Positions 11,465 through 22,094 of a stretch of 64,000 nt of DNA are shown here, piece by piece. Numbering within the stretch: the stretch's first letter is position 1; each line of letters opens with the position of its first letter. This DNA comes from Xylogone sp. PMI_703 (taxonomy: Eukaryota; Ascomycota; Leotiomycetes), in assembly GCA_021399445.1 (NCBI GenBank), contig JAJTUQ010000004.1, forward strand, positions 5,146,001 through 5,210,000, read 5' to 3'. Below the pieces are notes generated by a model that ran no database searches, was not told the DNA's origin, and saw nothing but the letters and a program-made list of their open reading frames with translations. The translations under genes and the position numbers were made by a program.

Positions 11465-12322
11465 TGCTGTATACTAGCAATGAATAAAAGTTGATGTGTT
11501 TGCTGTTCTATATGTCAGCGGAGATCACAACCATATAGAACAAAATCAATGGCGAAGGCGAAGGGAGATATCATAAGAGTAAAAACAAAATTTCACATCA
11601 TTCCCAGAATATTTTCCAGTATCAGGGGATTGACAGATATTGGGCTTGTAATCATGTAAAGGAAATTCAAACTTTGACAATATAGATATTGGACTTACCA
11701 TGGATTCATCGAAGAAAATTGTAGGAACAAGTTTTAGTGCGAAGGTTAAGAGGAAAAAGCTGCTTTAAGACTGTGAAACTGGTTACGGTGACCTAAGTGC
11801 CGCGTTGATGCTAGTTGCATAAGCGTGCACATACTCCGTAACTTAGTACAAATGCACTAATGCGCACACGACACATGCTGTAATAGCTGTTTTCTCAAAA
11901 TGGTAATACTGCTGTTTTCACATGTTCTAAGCTCTTTCCACATTGAAACTTGAACCTATGGCTTCCCTGCTACTTCTGGCTTTGTTGATCTTGGTACCAG
12001 TTATATTATTTATTGGTATATTTGCGACCTGTTAATTTACATCTCAATAACTAACATAGCTCAGCATGGTTGATCGCGTCTTCGTGCCTGGGCGATAGTC
12101 TCCGCGTCCGCATATCTAACACCACTCTGCATCCCCGGCGCCTTGTTTTCGATCGAAACTACTTCAGAACTGTTACTTCATCAGGACATGGTACCTGGAA
12201 CCAGGTCGAAATGGAAGACATGCTAGGAGAGAGTCCTCGGAGTTCCATAGATTCCACAGAGCGAAGGCTCTAACTCTCGTCATCTTCTGATATAACCCCC
12301 CATTACTGAATTGGGATGGCCA
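11465..12322. other. Intergenic
   Basis: 0.86 kb upstream of sen34 and downstream of elp4. Contains scattered AT-rich tracts. A 67-residue plus-strand frame at 12070-12273 has no recognisable features. Nothing else seen. Confidence 0.45.
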
Positions 12323-13619
12323 TCAGAACTCAATGTCTGCTTTGTTTGATTTGCCGTGCCCATGGTCATCATGTGTAGCTCCATGTTGAGCTTCTTCAGT
12401 TGCAACGGGAGGCAAACTGTAAGGCTTCAAAACTAAACCTTTTCTTCTACTCAGAGTGAAAGCCAAGTCGTCACCAAGCCGGCTTAACTCTCCGCCTCCC
12501 CCACCATTCTCATGGAAGATGGGCAGCCGATGCACATTCAACATGCCTTGCGGTGGCTCCTCTTGAGTGTTACTATCTCCTAATGTTGCCTTTGTAGGAA
12601 TAGTCGTGACAGGAAATGGTGCGAGTTCGAGGACTCCATCATTTAACAGTTCCATCCAGCGCGTGAGTCCTGAGTGTCGGGGATAAAGAGTCAGGGGGAG
12701 TGTTATCATTGCTGTTATACGACTTGAGTAACGTCGGAGAATTGCACGTAGAGCATGCAGAAATTGTAAGACGAATTCAGGTTGAAATGAGTCAGCTGGA
12801 TAAATAGCCGGAGATAGGAGGTTTGGAATTATGACGCGGTGTATTGACTGTGGTGTTGAATTGGACAGTTGTGCACTGAGATGCAGCAAGAAGGCTGCGA
12901 AGGGAGACTTCGATTGCCTTGTTGTAGCAAAGCCCAATGGGGAACTGTTCATTACCGGGATGGATTGAACCGATGATGGTGACGGTAGAGTCAATCTTTT
13001 GCTAAAATCAAAATCGTGACAGAATATCGCTGTGTTGGGATTTGATGTGCTTGCAGATTTCTGTTGCACTGTTCTGTCTGTACATCCAAGAAGGTTAGCT
13101 TTTGAATATGTTTGTGCGAAAAGGTGAAGTTATAATGCTTGAATTAAGATTAAGATATATACAGCAAAAGGACTGCCCACCTCTACCACTAGCCCCAAAC
13201 TCTCCCAGCCGCTCATACCTCCACGCAATCTTCATCTTTTCTTCAGACTTTTTCTCTTCAGTCTGAAGAGACTTTCCATCTCCAGCGGCAAGCCCTGGCA
13301 ACTCTCTTCCCCACGCCTCTGGCAAACCAAGTACATGCACGTGATGACCTTGAATGACTCCTTCAGCAGCATAATATCGAAGTAAAACACCTCCAAAGTC
13401 AGTCGTTCCACTTTCTTCAATGAATAAAGAACATCCAAGAGCTAATCCTCCATGACCAGCCAACAAAGCGTCCAGAGACATCGTCCCAGTTGACGTCGTC
13501 AAGCGTCCATCAAGTGGAGAAGGACGAACCCCAGGAGTAGGTGTCTTTTCAACTGGTGAGCCGGTCAAAGAAGAACTACCTGTTTGAGAAATTACTACAT
13601 TTCTCTTTCGAAATGACAT
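12323..13619 (-). CDS. elp4: Elongator complex subunit Elp4
   Basis: RecA-like subunit of the Elp4-Elp5-Elp6 ring of Elongator, needed for wobble-uridine modification of tRNA. Two exons: 13619-13181 and 13077-12323, with a 103-bp intron; the join reads SGRDRTVQQKS and the product is 397 aa. Seen: MSFRKRNVVIS start, PGVRPSPLDGRLTTSTGTMS, then the RecA-like core SLDALLAGHGGLALGCSLFI and EESGTTDFGGVLLRYYAAEG with the HVHVLGLPEAWGRELPG strand. After the intron come RVIIPNLLSPAIYP, the IFHENGGGGGELSRLGDDLA segment and FTLSRRKGLVLKPYSLPP, which close the PAXNEB domain. Divergent from rpb8 across a 531-bp spacer. Confidence 0.92.
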
Positions 13620-14150
13620 CTCGCATTCTCCAGTTTGTCACAATCCTGTGGCGTAACTTGATAGACATTGTTTCTTTCCACAAAAATCCCAAAAGAGAAT
13701 GTGCACGGAAAAACAGTACCGCCGAAATCCCGAACTTCCCCAAATTTATGCTTTTGCCTGACGAATATGCCGACACTTCTCGAGCTCCAAAAAGACAGAA
13801 GATCTATGATTTTGGTGAGACTGACTATATTCACCTAATTACGAACGTCTCTCCACAACAGCACGATCAAAGCATTCAGCTGTTCAACAAGATCTACCAC
13901 GAAAACCCTTACAGCGCGACGCCTGGCTATCTTCTACGCAACCTAGAGAGTACACTGGGTGTAAAATCTCGCGACGAGGAGGGCAAATTGCAGGTCTTTG
14001 ATAACAATTCCGCTTCTAAACTTTCGGTCTTCCTGTCCTATCTACACTTTCCGCATCTTCCTTCCCTTTATCGAGCCACCACAGGTTGGGAATTATTCAA
14101 GCAAGCAGCCCGCCTTCGAAAGCACAACAGCTTAGACTCTAGCTACCACA
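13620..14150. promoter_or_regulatory. Shared divergent promoter region of elp4 and rpb8
   Basis: 531 bp separate the two start codons, which point away from each other, so both promoters must lie here. A long plus-strand frame (13541-14182) runs through it and overlaps both genes in other frames. I judge it chance. No specific factor sites are claimed. Confidence 0.55.
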
Positions 14151-14642
14151 ATGGCGAGCGCGGGGGATTCACAGCTCTTTGATGAGACCTTCAGAGTCAC
14201 CACCTACGATCAATCAAAATATGATCGGGCCGCACGAATTGGCGCAACTTCTTCTGATTCTCAGACCGTTATGACTCTTGACATTAACATTGAATTGTTT
14301 CCTTGCGCTGTCGGAGAAACTTTACATGTCGTTATTGCGTCGTCCTTAGCCTTAGATGGTAGCAAAGATGACGGGCGAGGCTGGAGAGATGTTGGAAGGA
14401 ATGGTGAAGCCACTTTGGCTGATATGTTTGATTACGTTTGCCATGGCAAGATTTATAAATTTGAGGATGGAGATGATGGAGAGACCATGTAAGAACTTTT
14501 CTCCATTAGATTAAATTGCGCTGACGTCTTTGGCAGAAAAGCCTATATCTCATTCGGTGGGCTACTGATGGCCCTGGAAGGTCCTTACAAGAAGCTTACT
14601 CCTCTACGAGTTGATTATGTGTATCTTCTCGTGAAGAAATAG
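14151..14642 (+). CDS. rpb8: RNA polymerase I/II/III common subunit Rpb8 (ABC14.5)
   Basis: Small subunit shared by all three nuclear RNA polymerases. Exon 1 is 14151-14488 and exon 2 is 14537-14642, with a 48-bp intron; join reads ETIKAYISFGG, product 147 aa, the usual family size. Seen: LFDETFRVTTYDQSKYDRAA, TLDINIELFPCAVGETLHVV, IASSLALDGS, the acidic turn with ADMFDYVCHGKIYKFED, and the C-terminal YISFGGLLMALEGPYKKL ending in YVYLLVKK. These are the OB-fold strands of Rpb8. The loop between the halves is hydrophilic and glycine-rich as in homologues. Convergent with the Nudix gene 260 bp away. Confidence 0.94.
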
Positions 14643-14902
14643 GAGGGTTGCTCGCACGTGGGACCATGTTCTGTTTTCTTTCTCTTTTCATTGTTTCTTA
14701 ATTTTATTGCATGCTCCAGCCGGCCTTGCTGGAAGGCGTAGCGGATATCAAAAGTATGGAGTTTGGGGTGATTTTGTATCTACCTCTATCAATTGAACAT
14801 TAAAGCCTCCCTATGTCCCAAATACAAAAGTGTCTTACTGGATTACCAAACAAGATTTTCACTTCCTTGCATCTCAACTAAACCTTGATTCTCTCTTTAG
14901 GC

Positions 14903-16020
14903 TTAAACGCTAGTCTTATATGGCCCAGGAAATACTAAATCTCTATGAAGCCTTCTCTTGATTTCTTCAAAATTTGGTTCATTCTCCGGCGTCAATACAC
15001 CATGTCGGATGAAGAAATCTAGAATAACTATAGCACAGTTTGGCTTGAACTCCCCCTTGGCTAGGTGCTTCTGCACCTCTTCCACAGTCCACAGATAGAA
15101 CTCGTCAACTTCCGTATCGTTGATGCTGGGAACCACATCCTCTGGCAGCTCCAGATCATAGATATGTTCACACTCGGGCTGAATTAGTCCAGTTTCTCCG
15201 CCAGCTTTTGCTCCACGAGTATATGAATAAGTTACCGGCCCAATATAAACCGACTTGTCCCTGACCAGGTCTTCGGGTAGACTAGCCTCCTCGTGTGCTT
15301 CTCGCACCAGACACACAGAGCGATCTTCGCCAGTCGCAATGCCCCCAGCTACGGTGTTGTCAAGCATGCCGCCATATGTCTGTTTCGTCGCTGCTCTTCT
15401 TGGAATCCATAATTTCATCCCATATTTGGACTCTGGAGACTTGACATATGCCGTCATATGTACTCCATAAGTAACAACCCCAAATAGGGATGCCGCTGAG
15501 CGTTCGATGCTAAAGATAATCTCATTTTTTGGACCGTATACTGGATAAAGTTCGTCTCTCCAACCTGATAGGACACTGAATGTCTTGTTCTTACGCCAAT
15601 AATCACACGTAGCTGCTACCGCTTTACTTCTCTCTTCCTCTGAGGATTGCGGAAAAGCTGATACAGTTCGCTTGGCTCGGTTTACTTCTATCTCTCCCTT
15701 TATAGATACAGGGACCTTAATAAATGAAGTAAGAACTGATTCAAGTATGTAGCCGATAGGGACCTCGGTATCTCCGTCCTGCCAAACTAGCGTATATAAG
15801 GTGCTCATTAACTCTGAATAGGCTTTAGGGTCCTTTTCCTCATAAGGGAAGCTGAACTATATGAGTACGGCATCCCGGTTGAGTATAAAATAACATATAG
15901 AGATACAGATAGCTTGGTCGCGTAATGCATACCATAGCACTATACCGCATAACAAGACATTAGAAAAGAGACCTTGACTCACTTGTCGCATTCATTCATA
16001 AGATCCAGATTTGACTTCAT
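14903..16020 (-). CDS. DUF4743/Nudix hydrolase (YJR142W-like)
   Basis: Predicted Nudix pyrophosphatase of the class that yeast YJR142W and the C-terminal half of fission-yeast Tnr3 belong to, linked in the family to hydrolysis of damaged thiamine diphosphates. Exon 1 is 16020-15983 and exon 2 is 15851-14903; product 328 aa. The join gives NECDNFPYEEKDP, matching the family N-terminus. Seen: the DUF4743 region (PIGYILESVL), the linker YGVHMTAYVKS, MKLWIPRRAATKQTYGGMLD, and the Nudix box GGIATGE-x7-REAHEEA (about 182-202), with Ser where the consensus has Gly after EEx. The acceptor is the AG in TTCAG at 15853-15852; the nearer TAG would break the frame. An upstream in-frame exon (16348-16103) could extend the N-terminus; see findings. 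Confidence 0.86.
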
Positions 16021-16368
16021 GATTGCTTTTGATAGGTTAATTGCCCTATATTAAACGGTTTATTTCTTAAAATTATGAGAAAATGCTCTGTTTGAATTTT
16101 GCTTACCCTTTCCAGGCAGAAGCCACTCTATATACGTTCTTTGACGTTCTCGAGGCTTCGCGAAGGGCGGATTGTGCTATGATCAGCCCCACTACAAGGC
16201 CGACTACCCCGCCAAGGGACCTGCCTGTACCTAGGGATCTTACGACCCACCAGGAGCATTTAATAATAAAGAGAGTCCACCTTACCGCGTATATTACAGC
16301 TACGCCTCTCCTAGGAACTGCCTTAGCTTTGTCAGATACCACCCTCAATTGAGCAATCTACATTCACA
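16021..16368. promoter_or_regulatory. Divergent region between the Nudix gene and opi10
   Basis: 348 bp between divergent start codons, so it should carry both promoters. It also holds overlapping small frames on both strands: plus 16083-16352 (89 aa) and minus 16103-16348 (81 aa). The minus one could splice into the Nudix gene. Confidence 0.45.
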
Positions 16369-17061
16369 ATGGCAGAAATCCCACATCCATTTGGCATAAT
16401 CCCTACAGGATGTCCAGTAATCGTGGACCCAACTAGCATCCCATCAGAAACCTCCTTTGTCTATACCCTCCCGGCGCGCAAATTCTCCCACATCGTCGTC
16501 TTCCTTCTTCCTGGAATAACCTTGCCTCCGAATACTGCTGCCGCAATCTACATGGCTGTAGCTCCATCAAAGGGCAGTGCAATGGCGGCGCAGCAAGAAA
16601 CGTTCAAGTTCCTCGGTGGAATTGGGACTGGCAAAGAGAGTGGCATCTTTAAGATCAATAATCTCACCGGGGGAGGCAGTACTGGCACTACTAGTGGAGA
16701 AGTCGATATGGATGCTCCGGACACACCACAAATCTCAGAGATCACAATCGGTATCTCCATTGAGCCGGCTGAGTCAGTGGCAGCAAGAATGCCTGTTGTA
16801 CCAGTTGTGGATACCAATCCAGATGGTAGCTCAGACACTGGCGCCCTTGTACGAGTAGGTAGAGGGGCGCCCTCACAGCAGGCTACCTTGATAATAGCGC
16901 AGCGGATTATCAAGAATGCCTTTGATTACCTTGCCAGCTTTGGTGGAAATATGGCCAATGGAGTTGAAGTTGTGCCACTGAAAGCGTTTAATGACTGGTG
17001 GAAGAAGTTCGAGTCCAGAGTGAGGACTGATCCGTCCTTCTTGGAGAGAGTTTCGGATTGA
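16369..17061 (+). CDS. opi10: Hikeshi/Opi10 family protein
   Basis: Intronless, 230 aa. Metazoan Hikeshi carries Hsp70 into the nucleus under heat stress by binding FG nucleoporins; yeast OPI10 mutants overproduce inositol. Seen: FGIIPTGCPVIVDPTSIPSE, the strongly conserved FSHIVVFLLPGITLPPNTAA, ETFKFLGGIGTGKESGIFKI, EITIGISIEPAESVAARM, a variable linker, and the C-terminal helices AQRIIKNAFDYLASFGG and WWKKFESRVRTDPSFLERV. This order (beta-rich N-domain with FG-binding pocket, then helical dimer domain) is the family plan. Start fits conserved MAEIPHPFG. Confidence 0.92.
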   Translation: MAEIPHPFGIIPTGCPVIVDPTSIPSETSFVYTLPARKFSHIVVFLLPGITLPPNTAAAIYMAVAPSKGSAMAAQQETFKFLGGIGTGKESGIFKINNLTGGGSTGTTSGEVDMDAPDTPQISEITIGISIEPAESVAARMPVVPVVDTNPDGSSDTGALVRVGRGAPSQQATLIIAQRIIKNAFDYLASFGGNMANGVEVVPLKAFNDWWKKFESRVRTDPSFLERVSD

Positions 17062-18395
17062 AAGATTGTCTTTATGGCGATAAGGAAGATGGTTGTTACC
17101 AGGAGGCAGATCTTGATGGGCAGAAAGCGGCACTTGATGGAAACCTCTGCCATATCGGAAGAACGCCGAGCAGAGGATGAAACTACCAACGCGATAAGAT
17201 AAGTGAAGAGTAAACTGCGCCCTGCGGGACAGGTCCAAGTGGTGGTAGGGTATCAGAATAGTGGTTATCAGAAGGTATCAATAGAGCAGCTCACGGAACT
17301 TGAGGGCTTACAGATTCTTCTATGACTGTGGCTCAACACTATGCAAACGGCATATAGGATTCCCAATCGGAACGGGGACTTTTGGAGATAGCCACTGTTT
17401 CTCAGTAGTCTATTTCAGATTCTGGTATATGTGGCCATTTTAACATAGGCGTATCTTAATATCTATTCACACAATCGATGAGGCTGAGATGCAGACTTAC
17501 TTTATACATAGCCTCTTCAGGCTTTCTGTAGTTTAATAGGTTATATTTTGATAGCAGCTTACTTTACTTCTAAGATGCAACAAACAAAAATTACTTGAAT
17601 GATATACTATGAGAATAATTAATCAATATGGCTGCAAACTACACGGTCATCCAAACTCTATGAACACAAAAATGCGATCAGCACCCCAACATCCTTAAGC
17701 ATTCTTGTATTACTAAGTGTATGCCTTAGATCTCCCCATCTCTCTATATATATTCAAGAATATCTCTTTCTCTCGGTCATAAGTAAGACCTAAGATCTCA
17801 TGATAAAACTGAAACATTGATCGAGGTGCAATAGTATTAAACTAACGTATTTAAAATGTTTATCATTGCGTCTTTAGTATACTCCACCATTTTCCCCTAC
17901 TTGTCTTCTTTTAGAATCTGTTTATTAGTTGGCTAATGGTATGGCAATTGCTACATACTAAACGTTTATTCAACTGAAGCATAAGAGAATTATATATATC
18001 TAAGATCCAAGAGGCACAATATCATAGAGATAAGAGCTTGAGTAACGTAACCAATGGAATTGCTCTCAGTATATTCACGTGATATGTGATTGCTGCCCGA
18101 CCTAACAAGATTTGTCCTTGTACTACGATGCTACATTCTTTCTTTGATCAGACTCAAGATATTATAAGCTGGTATTGTTATGAAGGCCTTGTAACTAGGG
18201 GTTTTAAAGATACAACGTGTGTGGTCTATTCTCCCTCAACCCGATCATTAACGATATTCTTATCCCGAGTTAAAAAGACTATTCTCTTGCGTTGAACAAA
18301 GAAGATCACAGGTGTATGTGCATTTAATAGGAAAATTATGTGGTCATAGTTGATATTATCTTCTATCCCGTCTGCTAGAATACCATTAGTCCAAG
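17062..18395. other. AT-rich intergenic stretch
   Basis: 1.3 kb without a credible gene. From about 17400 to 18370 the base composition is visibly AT-rich, with many TA runs, unlike the coding flanks. The 69-residue plus-strand frame at 18086-18295 shows no features. This could be an old, mutated repeat, but no terminal repeats are visible. Confidence 0.4.
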
Positions 18396-19400
18396 ATGGC
18401 TCTGTTTGACATCAACGATGAGAAATACAGAGCTTTGTGGTCAGATGCTCTCACTGGAAACGAACACGCTACAACAGCGTTCTGGACTTACTGATTCAGG
18501 CGTGATAAACTCTTTGAGGGCGATGACTGGAATATTATTCCAGAAGCACCCCCATCCGATCCATCGAGCAGGAGGCGACTTGATCTGAAAGTTAACAAGT
18601 GGCTAAACGGGAAATGACATACTCTTCTATTCTTCGAGGCCAAGAAAGGAGCTGCCGGCGTCCCCGAAATTCAAGAGGTTGAGCAGCAGGCGCTCACGGC
18701 CTGTCAGGCTTGGCTCGTTGACAATAACGCCCATGAGATGTATGCGATGACAGCTTTCGGAATTTCTGCAAAACTATGGTATACAACATTAGATACTGAT
18801 TACCTTATGCCTATGGTGCCACCGACAGGTGATATAGCAGATAAGTCTACTTATATTAGTGCTGCTAGCAGTGACGCCTACCTTCTTCGTTATGGCTTCG
18901 AAGCTATAATTAGGAATCCTGCTGGCCTACCGGCCGCGGAGGTTGCTGTCCTAAAGAGTAACTCAACCCCTCCCAGATCTTCGACATATAACCAAAGCTA
19001 TATCGATTTCAATTCTATGTCTCCCACAACATCGGGAATACCTTATCCCCATGGCGAGGGAATGGATTTCAATATTGCCTCTGGAAGCAGCGGATACGGA
19101 CATGATGTACCGATGAGCAGCGGATATGGTTCTCAATCTGATGCCTCAACTGATTCGGTAGCGGCTCTCCCAGACGATGCTCAATACGTCGAAGTAAAGC
19201 TTCGAATTGATGAAGGGAACCAGTATTCATATGTATTCGAGCACGAAGGCATGGTAAGAGAGGCCGGGTGGTGGGAATGGGGAAGGAGAAGAAGAGTTCA
19301 CAATGGACAGTTCTTAGAATGCTACTTTCATACTCAGGAAAATGGCCTAAAATTCTGGACGGAGACTCTGGATCCAGGTGCCGTGCAAAAATATGAATAG
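18396..19400 (+). pseudogene. Broken fungal hypothetical gene with two in-frame stops
   Basis: One continuous frame starts at ATG 18396 (MALFDINDEKYRALWSDALT) and ends at 19398-19400, but TGA codons interrupt it at 18492-18494 and 18615-18617. Coding character continues before, between and after: FRRDKLFEGDDWNIIPEAPP between the stops and LLFFEAKKGAAGVPEIQEVE after the second. The reading resembles a filamentous-fungus hypothetical family of unknown function that keeps an N-terminal LFFEAKK-type core. The last 221 residues, from ATG 18738, remain open and could be annotated as a shorter gene, but that start falls inside the conserved region. Neither stop lies in a plausible GT..AG intron. I call it a recent pseudogene. 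Confidence 0.62.
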
Positions 19401-20505
19401 AAATCGAGTCATATCGGGTGTATAGTAGTTTAAGTGGGGCATTGGTCGAAGGATGGAAGAATTGGCTTTGATATAAACAGGGGTATCAAAGTAACGGACT
19501 GTTCCATTTTGGTAGCCTCCTAGAGCATCTTATCTGGACTAAGTGGTCACAACCTAGTTCTAGACTGGCTAGATAGAATATTGTGAGGAGTTTGCTCCGT
19601 TCACTATCGTAAATAGGATGAAGTGCATTTGCCTGATCCTCCCAGAAGACACCGACATCGCAAAGCTGAAACTTGTGGGACGTATGAAGCGGAGCCTACG
19701 AAAAATCATGTCAGTATTTGTTACTTCTAGGTATTCATATGTGCCAAATCCATCAGTGGCCCATCCTTTGCTCGAGCCTTCATCTGCCGATCAAAAATAT
19801 GTTGAATCCAGTACAGCTCGGTTGCTAAACTTTATATTCTATTTCCTGTATTCCCAAATTGCCACCCAGAAGTTTGTCTTCACAACTTACCTATATGGGC
19901 AACACGGAGTGTCAAGCCAAGCTTAGTATCATACTACACCAGGTATCCGCAGAGCAACTAGGATATCGCGTACAGCATGATGAAATTGTGTGTGCTTTAA
20001 AAGACGATTCACTTATTTTGAGTAATAGATAGTGATATATTGCGTCTTGGCGCTAGAGTCCTTTTAGTTACTTAGAATCAAGCTGTGCTTTAAGCTTGCT
20101 ATAGCCAAAAGGTTTGTTGCATGTCTGAGATGGTTCAGAATTTCAATACAAGTCCAAGGAGGCAGCCACTAGCGACTCTTCTGACATCGTTGCGACTGCA
20201 GCATATTAACTTCTGAGGCCTATTATGCCGTCCAGTCTTAGGCACTATCTGTGATGTTAGTTATTAAATCATAAAGCTCAAATTCTTATGCTGGGTCATG
20301 GCGTCCCACAAACCTGTCTCTTAATTGCAATAGCACAGACGTATAAAACAGAGTTCTTGTGTTGTTACGGCAGCGCTTTGAATCTAAGTTGCTTTGTTGG
20401 TTATAGGGTACGATATAGTGAATTATCTCAAGGCTAGTTACCGTCTAACGCCTAGTTTTGTACAAGGTATGAGTCGTCGCGTTCGTTATAGTTTATCAGC
20501 CTGTA
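19401..20505. other. Intergenic
   Basis: 1.1 kb after the pseudogene and before the 3' end of the next minus-strand gene. A 102-residue plus frame (19618-19926) looks like chance. No repeats recognised. Confidence 0.4.
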
Positions 20506-21871
20506 TCAGTATTTGGTATTGAGAATTGCAATTTGGTCATTGCGCCAGTCGAAAGACCATGTCACAATTCCCATCATAGACTGGCTAAACCAGCCATCAT
20601 TTGCATCTACAGTCCTTGGGTTATTGTCAGTAGAGAAAATGACCTTCAGTCGCCAGTGACCATTTGGTGTTTGAAACCGCCTATAATGAAGCCGACCAGG
20701 CCTAGACATCGATACTATCTCAATATCTGGAAGCCCAATACGCCGTTGACCTAGAGCTTCTTCCCGTCCATCATCATGCGTTACCAACATCCCACTACAC
20801 CTGGCATACTCTAGGGGGTGTATGTAAAGTTCGACATGTGCTACATCTTCGAGTGAGGCTTGAGAATGATGCATCAAAGACATATTGCCTCTATAAGGGA
20901 TAACAGGTGATTCTGGGTTTTTACGAGAGGCCAAAGAATGTGATGCCACTCCAAAGACTGAAATCGTCTCTCCACAGGCTGGAACATGGTATAACAAGGC
21001 GGTGGGTGGACCACACATTAACTGAGCGTAATTAGACCTTCGATGACCGCCTTCAGGTCCAAAGACTTCGGTTCGCTGAGAAGTTCGCATCTGTATTGTA
21101 TTAGATCTTGAAAAGGAGTTCAGGTTCGCATCCATTACCATGAGAATACGGGTTCGTTCAGGAAAGGGCTGACTTTCACGAACCCAGACTTCATTGATAG
21201 TTTCTTGGTCTGTATTTAAAGGGAAGTATCGCAGAAGAGCATACTTTTGCACTGTTGGAGTCAAACGTGAATACGTATCAAGAGCGAAGGACCGGGAATT
21301 TTTGTGTGCATGAATGGCATATATTGCCCTCCCGGAACAGAAAAAAGTCAAACCAACAAGATCGGAGAGATTGATACATCGTATCTGCAATGGATTGGGC
21401 TTATCCTTATTATTTGCGGCGTAAAACGTGTATCGGCCATTAGGTGGCCTTGGAACATCCCACAATTCTATCGGCCGGCTCAAAGAGGGGCGGAGAAAGG
21501 GATACTGCAGCACTTCAGCGGCGTGAAGTTATTTAGGGGGGCAAACTTACCTTATAACACAGGTCCAGCTCATGGTTTTGTACATACCAAGGGCAGTCAT
21601 TAGAGTTGAGGCGTACACCGAGATGATCTACGCCAATCGACTCAATTTCGCCTATATCTCTAAAGGTTGCATATTGATTACTTAAGAATTCCACCGGTTT
21701 GAAAACGGCGACAGAGTTGTCTCGGGGATCCAAGATCATTTTTGTCTTCCCGGATAAGGTGTTTGTCACATGTGCAACTAGGATATATCGTATTAAGGCT
21801 GAGCGATATATCTCGTTCTCCCCCTCTGCTGAAATGAGAGCTAATAGCTCAGGCGGTAATTCAGATAGCAA
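20506..21871 (-). CDS. Fungal F-box-related hypothetical protein (5' end unresolved)
   Basis: Two exons are clear: upstream to 21551 and 21504-20506, with a 46-bp intron and a join reading LCYKYPFLRP. The upstream exon contains TLLSELPPELLALISAEGEN, which resembles the degenerate F-box-like start of a large family of fungal hypothetical proteins. The C-terminal part carries that family's features: LVGLTFFCSGRAIYAIHAH, ASLEDVAHVELYIHPLEYA and EALGQRRIGLPDIE. The frame stays open upstream of 21871 to about 22090, reading SISAYQWWSWKLKKLSPLF, but contains no ATG. At least one more 5' exon is needed, or the gene is broken there. Function unknown; F-box proteins usually act as ubiquitin-ligase adaptors, but that role is only inferred. 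Confidence 0.62.
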
Positions 21872-22094
21872 AGTGACGAATCTGCCTAGCTCTGTCTGTT
21901 TGTCAAATAAGGGAGATAGCTTCTTTAGTTTCCAGCTCCACCACTGGTATGCACTAATGCTGTTCGCATATACTCGCGATTTCTCTGTGGGGGGAAACCA
22001 TGGACTTAGTGATAATCCAATTTTATATATGTCTGTAAGTGTCGGTACACTCCCATAACGCGTGGCACGACGTAATACTGTAATTACGGTATGC

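Noticed and set aside
13541..14182. 213-codon plus-strand frame across the elp4/rpb8 promoter
   Set aside because: Overlaps the elp4 start on the other strand and the rpb8 start in another frame; no recognisable motif. Divergent promoters are needed here.
18492..18617. TGA codons as selenocysteine or programmed readthrough
   Set aside because: Filamentous ascomycetes are not known to use selenocysteine, and neither stop has a strong readthrough context (CTA following).
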